Origin: an uncultured Coprococcus sp.
GTDB lineage: Bacteria; Bacillota; Clostridia; Lachnospirales; Lachnospiraceae
Direction of reading: 5' to 3'
Length of the DNA stretch: 10,066 bases
NCBI GenBank assembly: GCA_900548215.1
Contig: URJI01000095.1
Coordinates: 1-10,066, forward strand
Shown here: positions 6,023 to 10,066 of the stretch, one piece after another
How positions within the stretch are numbered: the first letter of the stretch is position 1
How the letters are laid out: each line of letters begins with the position of its first letter
Made by a program: the position numbers and the translations under genes
The notes under the pieces: model-generated
Seen by the model: the letters and a program-made list of their open reading frames with translations, nothing else
What the model was told of the DNA's origin: nothing
Database searches by the model: none

Positions 6023-7117
6023 TTATGACCACCAGCTAAAGCTTCCGATATAATAGCGTGCATTTTCAAATACACTGAATATCTGATCTGCGCAAATTCC
6101 GCTGTCTCTAAATATCTTCTGTGCAGTGTTGTCAAATACAGAAATTACAAATACCACCATGAACACAGTGGCTAAAAGTGCAAGTACCTTCATGTCACTG
6201 CTAAAAGACAGATCTTTGAACGCTGTATGTACTACCACTATAACTGCACAAAGAGAAATCACTATAAAAAGTATGTATGCCATTCCAGCTACAATATTAC
6301 TTAGGAACTCAACGTTATGAAAACCGCCTGATATAAGTGCAAACAGAATACCTGCAGCAAATGCTACAGTCTCATACAAGGCAAATATTCCCGTGAGGTT
6401 CATGGCCTTTGTAAAAGTCATTCCGCCTTTAAAGATTACTCCGCCTGTGAGGAACAGCGATGCTGCAATAACTCCATAACCTATAGCCAGGAAGAATATC
6501 ATGTACAGTGCTCTTGCAGCCGAAGGACCACCGCTCATTCCCAATATCAAAAGTCCAAAAAATACGAGCAGAAACGTCACAATGATGTTAAATCCAGCAA
6601 ATATCAATCCGGTTGACATGCTGTCCTTTCCAGCAATATTTTCTGCTGTTGTGGCCGGTTTACTGAACAATCCAACAAAACTCTTAAGTATATCATTGAA
6701 ATCCAAACTTCCTGCTGGTCTGGACGGCCGGCCATACATCTGATTCATCTGTGGCTGACCATACATCTGCTGTCCCATCTGTGGCTGACCATACATCTGC
6801 TGTCCCATCTGTGGCTGACCGTACATCTGCTGTCCCATCTGTGGCTGACCATACATCTGCTGTCCCATCTGCGGCTGACCGTTCATCTGCTGTCCCATCT
6901 GCGGCTGACCGTACATCTGCTGTCCCATCTGTGGGCCTTTCGGTGCCTGATTCATCTGTGGCTGACCGTTCATCCTCTGACCCATCTGTGGCTGACCGTT
7001 CATCTGCTGTCCCATCTGTGGGTCTTCCTGCGCCTGATTCATCTGTGGCTGGTCGTATGCCGCTGCCTGCTGATCCGCCTGAGGCTGACCAAACTGCTGA
7101 TCTTGATTCTCGTTCAT
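6023..7117 (-). CDS. YIP1-domain-like membrane protein with Met/Gln-rich decapeptide repeats
   Basis: The protein has 364 residues. The start at 7117 is chosen because GGAGGT lies 7 bases before it; the longer frame from 7198 begins upstream of the likely transcription start. Residues 1-138 are a low-complexity hydrophilic region of Met, Gln, Gly, Pro, Asn and Tyr. Six contiguous copies of MGQ(Q)M(Y/N)GQPQ lie at 64-123 and degenerate copies at 35-63 and 124-129. Residues 139-165 (FNDILKSFVGLFSKPATTAENI) match the start of YIP1-family domains. About five hydrophobic segments follow, near 168-193, 203-226, 243-264, 273-298 and 308-328, then a hydrophilic tail ending WWS. The family's bacterial role is not known. 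It is downstream of the zinc-ribbon and small membrane protein genes and probably has its own promoter as well. The repeat region could be a scaffold or contact domain on the cytoplasmic face. Confidence 0.8.
   Translation of the reverse strand: MNENQDQQFGQPQADQQAAAYDQPQMNQAQEDPQMGQQMNGQPQMGQRMNGQPQMNQAPKGPQMGQQMYGQPQMGQQMNGQPQMGQQMYGQPQMGQQMYGQPQMGQQMYGQPQMGQQMYGQPQMNQMYGRPSRPAGSLDFNDILKSFVGLFSKPATTAENIAGKDSMSTGLIFAGFNIIVTFLLVFFGLLILGMSGGPSAARALYMIFFLAIGYGVIAASLFLTGGVIFKGGMTFTKAMNLTGIFALYETVAFAAGILFALISGGFHNVEFLSNIVAGMAYILFIVISLCAVIVVVHTAFKDLSFSSDMKVLALLATVFMVVFVISVFDNTAQKIFRDSGICADQIFSVFENARYYIGSFSWWS
6749..6928 (-). repeat. Six tandem 30-bp in-frame repeats encoding a decapeptide
   Basis: The 30-bp unit, seen on the plus strand around GTGGCTGACCATACATCTGC, is repeated six times without spacers; units differ by a few bases (ATA/GTA, TGT/TGC, and TTC for Asn in one unit). 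More diverged units extend the array to about 6731-7018. The unit is a multiple of three, so gain or loss of copies keeps the reading frame. The near identity of the units points to recent expansion by slippage or unequal recombination. Confidence 0.95.
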
Positions 7118-7166
7118 TCCTGTTACCTCCAATTCCTTTCCCTGTGTGTGAAAATATATCAAAAAT

Positions 7167-7195
7167 ATGATACCAAATCCTCCCGGTTTTGTCAT
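7167..7195 (-). promoter_or_regulatory. Putative promoter of the YIP1-like gene
   Basis: On the minus strand ATGACA (7195-7190), a 17-base spacer and TATCAT (7172-7167) each match consensus at 5 of 6 positions; the spacer ends in TGG, an extended -10. The start would be near 7160, 43 bases before the chosen ATG, which argues against the longer reading frame from 7198. The promoter lies in the 124-bp gap after the small membrane protein gene. Confidence 0.5.
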
Positions 7196-7241
7196 CATAT
7201 CATTGCTCTATAAAATTCTGTGCGACATTGAAAGATCTGAC

Positions 7242-7457
7242 TCAATCCTTATAATAGCCATCGAAATAGTTAATCGGGCTGTGGCTGTCATACTTTGCAT
7301 GATACACAAATGTAGTATAATCAACATATTCCGCTTTCTTCTCCTCATTCTGTCCAATATTGTTGGATCTTACAAGAGCAGAAATCACTATGGATACCGT
7401 TAAGCATATCCCGCACACGATACCTATTGCAACATACAAAAATACTATCGAACCCAT
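7242..7457 (-). CDS. Small single-pass membrane protein, unknown function (71 residues)
   Basis: A hydrophobic segment covers about residues 3-28, followed by a hydrophilic, Tyr-rich tail (for example EYVDYTTFVYHAKYDSH) of about 43 residues. I recognise no family. It is kept as a real gene because its ATG overlaps the last 13 bases of the zinc-ribbon gene in another frame, an arrangement typical of translational coupling. A purine-rich GGCAGGATAAG sequence before the ATG can serve as ribosome binding site, and the composition is that of a genuine membrane protein. The first residues carry no lipobox and no clear cleavage site, so it is likely anchored. It may be a partner of the upstream zinc-ribbon protein or the downstream YIP1-like protein; this is inferred from position only. 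Confidence 0.7.
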   Translation of the reverse strand: MGSIVFLYVAIGIVCGICLTVSIVISALVRSNNIGQNEEKKAEYVDYTTFVYHAKYDSHSPINYFDGYYKD

Positions 7458-8851
7458 GTCTTATCCTGCCTTTCCTTAACGTATTCTATAGTACCATAAC
7501 TTCTGAATCTGTGAATATCTATCCTTGATCTGTGGAGCTTATTAATAGAACGCCAAAAGCTCACCAAACTATATATAACTCCAGCCACATATGCGGAAAA
7601 TACCATAAAAGCTCCTCTTGAATCACCCACATCTGCACTTATCCTATACAGATCCGTCATAAGGCCCCCAACAAATACAGATACATATGTACACAGCACA
7701 ACCATCACTGTCATAAGTATCGCTATGGATGCCCCAACCTTAAATCTGTTGGATGGGACATTTCCCACGACCTTGCCGGTCTGCCCATTCACCGCCACGG
7801 TATAGAGTATTCCCTGATAACGAAAAGTCATGAACCACGCTGGCAGCAATGCATACTCAATATCTGTCATCTTTATATCCGTTTTTTCCTCAGTAACCCG
7901 TGCGTTTTTCGGAACATCACTCATCATCTCTTCCTTCACCGCATCATTACTTTTTCTCTTTGCAACGGCTGCGACCTCGGCAGCTGGTACATCGTACCTG
8001 TCCGTGTAAAATCCAGACAGATATTCTGGAGAAAACGTCAAAGCCTTCTCTAAATCATAAGGTTCCAGCCTTGCCGATATGTGATCATTCAATCTTCTTG
8101 TTGCATCCCCAGGTACCCTTGGAACTGTACACTCACAATCTCTCATACAATTGTGTGTGATAGTTCTGTCTGCAGTTTTCTGTGCAACTACTGCTATAGA
8201 GCCAAAGCATTTTTCATAATTACTAATGCGCCCGCCTTTTTCATTCTCCTGAAATACATATTTTAGCTTTTTTCTAACATGATAAGATGCAAGCCAGTAT
8301 GGTATATATATTCCTCGTATCTTATCAATCTCAAATTTCTTTATCTCATCCGGAACAAACCAACCCTTACAGAACCTCTCACGTATAAGCTGTTCTGCCC
8401 TCCTTTGTGAGATTCCAAATGGAATGATAAGATCCGGCTCCAGCTCATCCGTAACCCTGTCAACCAGTATCATCGGCTGCCCACAATACGCACAGAAGCT
8501 GGAAGTTTCCGTGGATTTCACCATAAGTCTGGCACCGCAGGATGTACATTCATACAGATTCATATCCATATATCTTTGTGATTCATCATCCTTGCCAAGA
8601 TTGATCTCATCCAATGTATATATCGTATCCGTGGCATCAGTTATGTATCTTTTTATTCTGGCAATTTTCTGAATTGCCTTATAGCTTCTCTTATCTACGA
8701 GCTCTCCATCCTCATTTCTGGTCATGGCAGAGTTTTCTTCTCCTATGCCGCTGTTGATAATCATATCACACTGCTTGCACTGCAGCTTTCCCGACTCTGG
8801 ATTCAGTACAACAACACCACCACAGGATGGACATTTTACTGTAAGATTCAT
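7445..8851 (-). CDS. TFIIB-type zinc-ribbon membrane protein (two zinc ribbons, two C-terminal membrane segments)
   Basis: The 468-residue protein carries two zinc ribbons with identical spacing CX2CX14CX2C: Cys7, Cys10, Cys25, Cys28 and Cys102, Cys105, Cys120, Cys123. A conserved middle region follows, including LIIPFGISQRRAEQLIRE, an LEPYDLEKALTFSPEYLSGF segment with a nearby RYDV, and LLPAWFMTFRYQG before VNGQTGKVVGNVPSNR at about 353-369. These are the marks of Firmicute proteins called TFIIB-type zinc-ribbon proteins and sometimes misnamed PriA-like helicases; no helicase motif is present. Two hydrophobic segments lie at about 372-398 and 413-432, before a basic C-terminal tail. The bulk is therefore probably cytoplasmic and tethered at the C-terminus. 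The start has GGGGGT 8-9 bases upstream. Its stop overlaps the next gene by 13 bp. Function is unknown; zinc binding is inferred from the cysteines. Confidence 0.85.
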   Translation of the reverse strand: MNLTVKCPSCGGVVVLNPESGKLQCKQCDMIINSGIGEENSAMTRNEDGELVDKRSYKAIQKIARIKRYITDATDTIYTLDEINLGKDDESQRYMDMNLYECTSCGARLMVKSTETSSFCAYCGQPMILVDRVTDELEPDLIIPFGISQRRAEQLIRERFCKGWFVPDEIKKFEIDKIRGIYIPYWLASYHVRKKLKYVFQENEKGGRISNYEKCFGSIAVVAQKTADRTITHNCMRDCECTVPRVPGDATRRLNDHISARLEPYDLEKALTFSPEYLSGFYTDRYDVPAAEVAAVAKRKSNDAVKEEMMSDVPKNARVTEEKTDIKMTDIEYALLPAWFMTFRYQGILYTVAVNGQTGKVVGNVPSNRFKVGASIAILMTVMVVLCTYVSVFVGGLMTDLYRISADVGDSRGAFMVFSAYVAGVIYSLVSFWRSINKLHRSRIDIHRFRSYGTIEYVKERQDKTWVR

Positions 8852-8911
8852 TCAAATTACCCCCATGTATATAAAACATAAGTCCCATTTAACTACAACA
8901 CTATCATCTGA

Positions 8912-8941
8912 ATTATAAATTATCAAGCTGTCAAATTACAA
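8912..8941 (-). promoter_or_regulatory. Putative promoter of the zinc-ribbon gene
   Basis: On the minus strand TTGTAA (8941-8936), an 18-base spacer and a perfect TATAAT (8917-8912) precede the gene by about 60 bases. A perfect TTGACA (8934-8929) also occurs but is only 11 bases from this -10, too close to pair with it. Confidence 0.5.
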
Positions 8942-9022
8942 CTATATGTGCCTGTAACGGATGTAAATAATACGTAAAACTCCAAAATCCAGACATTCCC
9001 TTTCAAACACCCCATAAAAACT

Positions 9023-9061
9023 AAAACTGCACCGCGGCAGTCAGCTTCACGATGCAGTTTT
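9023..9061 (-). terminator. Intrinsic terminator of the glycosyltransferase gene
   Basis: AAAACTGCACCG (9023-9034) pairs with CGATGCAGTTTT (9050-9061). The one plus-strand mismatch becomes a U-G wobble in leftward RNA, giving a 12-pair stem followed by UUUUAGUUUUU. It lies 7 bases after the glycosyltransferase stop and separates that unit from the zinc-ribbon gene. Confidence 0.8.
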
Positions 9062-9067
9062 TCTTTA

Positions 9068-10018
9068 TTAATTTATCTTATTCACATCAGTTTTATTTGT
9101 ATCCGATATTATATAATGCGGTCTGTTCTTGGTCTCCATGTATGTCTTGGCAATGTATTTGCCCATGATACCGATGCACAGGAACTGAAGTCCCGCAACA
9201 AACAGTATAATACACACAAGAGATGGCCAGCCTGCAACCGGATCTCCCCATACAAGCTTCCTTATGAAGAAGAACAACATCATCACAAATGATACAAATG
9301 TGCAGAATATTCCAAATCCCGAAGCTATACTCATAGGTGTTTCGGAGAAGTTGATGATTCCGTCAAGCGCATACTTGAAAAGCTTCCAGAAATTCCACTT
9401 GGTCTCGCCTGCAACACGCTCCACATTTTCATATTCCAGCCACTTTGTCCTAAAACCTATCCAGCCAAATATTCCCTTTGAGAATCGATTGTATTCACAC
9501 ATGGCCACTATCGCATCCTTCATATCTGACTTCATAAGTCTGAAATCCCTGGCGCCATCCACCACATCCGCATCACTTATCCTGTTGATAAGCTTATAAA
9601 ATCTCCTCGCAAACCATGACCTGATCGGCGGTTCTCCCTTTCTGGTCACTCGTCTTGTGGCAACACTGTCGTACTCTCCATCTTTCAGAATCTCCAGCAT
9701 CTCCGGAAGAAGAGAAGGTGGATCCTGCATGTCAGCGTCCATCACCGCTACATAGTCTCCATCTGTGTTGCAAAACCCTGCATACATAGCCGATTCCTTG
9801 CCAAAATTCCTTGAAAATGAGATATATTTAAAATATCCATATTTTGCTGATATATCACGCATGACTTCCAGCGTCTTGTCCGATGATCCGTCATTGACCA
9901 TCACAACTTCAAATTCATATCCTGAAAGTCCCTGCACCACCAGATCAAGTTCCCTTGCAAATATAGGCAGAGCCTGTTCCTCATTGTAACAAGGCACTAT
10001 CAAGCTAACCTTCTTCAT
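9068..10018 (-). CDS. GT2 family glycosyltransferase, GtrB / polyprenyl-phosphate sugar synthase type
   Basis: The protein probably transfers a sugar from a nucleotide donor to a polyprenyl phosphate at the cytoplasmic face of the membrane, making a lipid-linked donor for cell-surface glycosylation. The 316 residues show the GT2 fold in order: LIVPCYNEE at 6-14, VNDGSSD at 41-47, SRNFGKE at 69-75, the catalytic DADMQDP at 94-100 (Asp94 and Asp96 as the DXD-like metal site), DFRLM at 158-162 and FSKGIFGWIG at 179-188. Two membrane segments lie at about 229-252 and 266-288, followed by GKYIAKTYMETKNRPHYI, the usual GtrB/DPM1-like ending. CAGGAG lies 8 bases before the ATG at 10018. It has its own terminator. 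The transferred sugar cannot be determined; the flippase or acceptor transferase expected to work with it is not in the window. Confidence 0.92.
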   Translation of the reverse strand: MKKVSLIVPCYNEEQALPIFARELDLVVQGLSGYEFEVVMVNDGSSDKTLEVMRDISAKYGYFKYISFSRNFGKESAMYAGFCNTDGDYVAVMDADMQDPPSLLPEMLEILKDGEYDSVATRRVTRKGEPPIRSWFARRFYKLINRISDADVVDGARDFRLMKSDMKDAIVAMCEYNRFSKGIFGWIGFRTKWLEYENVERVAGETKWNFWKLFKYALDGIINFSETPMSIASGFGIFCTFVSFVMMLFFFIRKLVWGDPVAGWPSLVCIILFVAGLQFLCIGIMGKYIAKTYMETKNRPHYIISDTNKTDVNKIN

Positions 10019-10066
10019 ATCTATTCTCCTGTCACGTATTTGTATATTCTTACTCCAGAGTATTTG

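Noticed and set aside
6749..6928. Possible CRISPR array
   Set aside because: The 30-bp units are directly contiguous without spacers, in frame with a coding sequence, and no cas gene is near.
6751..7170. Plus-strand open frame coding a Ser/Val/Ala/Asp repeat protein
   Set aside because: It is the antisense of the 30-bp repeat region; repeats keep the frame open on the other strand. It has no ribosome binding site and ends inside the promoter of the real gene.
7118..7198. Longer start for the YIP1-like protein at 7198
   Set aside because: The better start at 7117 has GGAGGT at proper distance, and the probable promoter (7167-7195) lies inside the longer frame.
9264..9599. Plus-strand frame of 111 codons opposite the glycosyltransferase
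   Set aside because: It is a shadow of a strongly conserved GT2 gene, with no start signals.
10029..10066. Direct repeat GTATTTG at 10029-10035 and 10060-10066
   Set aside because: Seven AT-rich bases repeated once is expected by chance, and the window ends there.

Overview
This is chromosomal DNA of moderate GC content from an anaerobic, gut-type Firmicute, most probably a Lachnospiraceae member (Roseburia, Coprococcus, Butyrivibrio or a relative). The grounds are strong GGAGG-type ribosome binding sites on nearly every gene, a CUT1 sugar transporter set without its own ATPase, a YesL/DUF624 protein beside it, an AraC-type sugar regulator, and a TFIIB-type zinc-ribbon membrane protein. The genus is an inference; no rRNA or other marker gene is present. 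Nine genes are complete and one runs off the left edge. All are on the minus strand except the YesL gene.

Region 1 (1-4885) is a carbohydrate uptake locus. A lipoprotein sugar-binding protein (2440-3738) is followed by two CUT1 permeases (1338-2324 and 480-1322). A short palindrome-rich gap then leads to a partial single-pass membrane protein (1-316). A DUF624/YesL membrane protein (4121-4885) is divergent from the binding protein. The shared region between them holds promoters for both sides, a 16-bp dyad over one -35 and two TGTCA sites 21 bp apart that could bind the AraC regulator. No ATPase is encoded here, so a shared MsmK/UgpC-type ATPase elsewhere is expected to power uptake.

Region 2 (4886-5935) is a two-tiered bidirectional terminator and an AraC-family regulator (5012-5935) that converges on the YesL gene. 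The simplest model is that this regulator senses the transported sugar or a derivative and acts on the divergent promoter region.

Region 3 (6023-8851) holds three membrane-associated genes of unknown role, transcribed leftward. The first is a protein with two CX2CX14CX2C zinc ribbons and two membrane segments. It overlaps a 71-residue single-pass protein, and next comes a YIP1-like polytopic protein whose N-terminus is a tandem array of a Met/Gln/Gly/Tyr decapeptide encoded by a 30-bp repeat. This is the part of the window most likely to be an undescribed system. Its working together as one system is inference from gene order and overlap.

Region 4 (9023-10066) is a GT2 glycosyltransferase of the GtrB / polyprenyl-phosphate sugar synthase type with its own terminator, apparently a separate transcription unit.

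No tRNA, rRNA, CRISPR array, integrase, transposase or prophage gene was seen.
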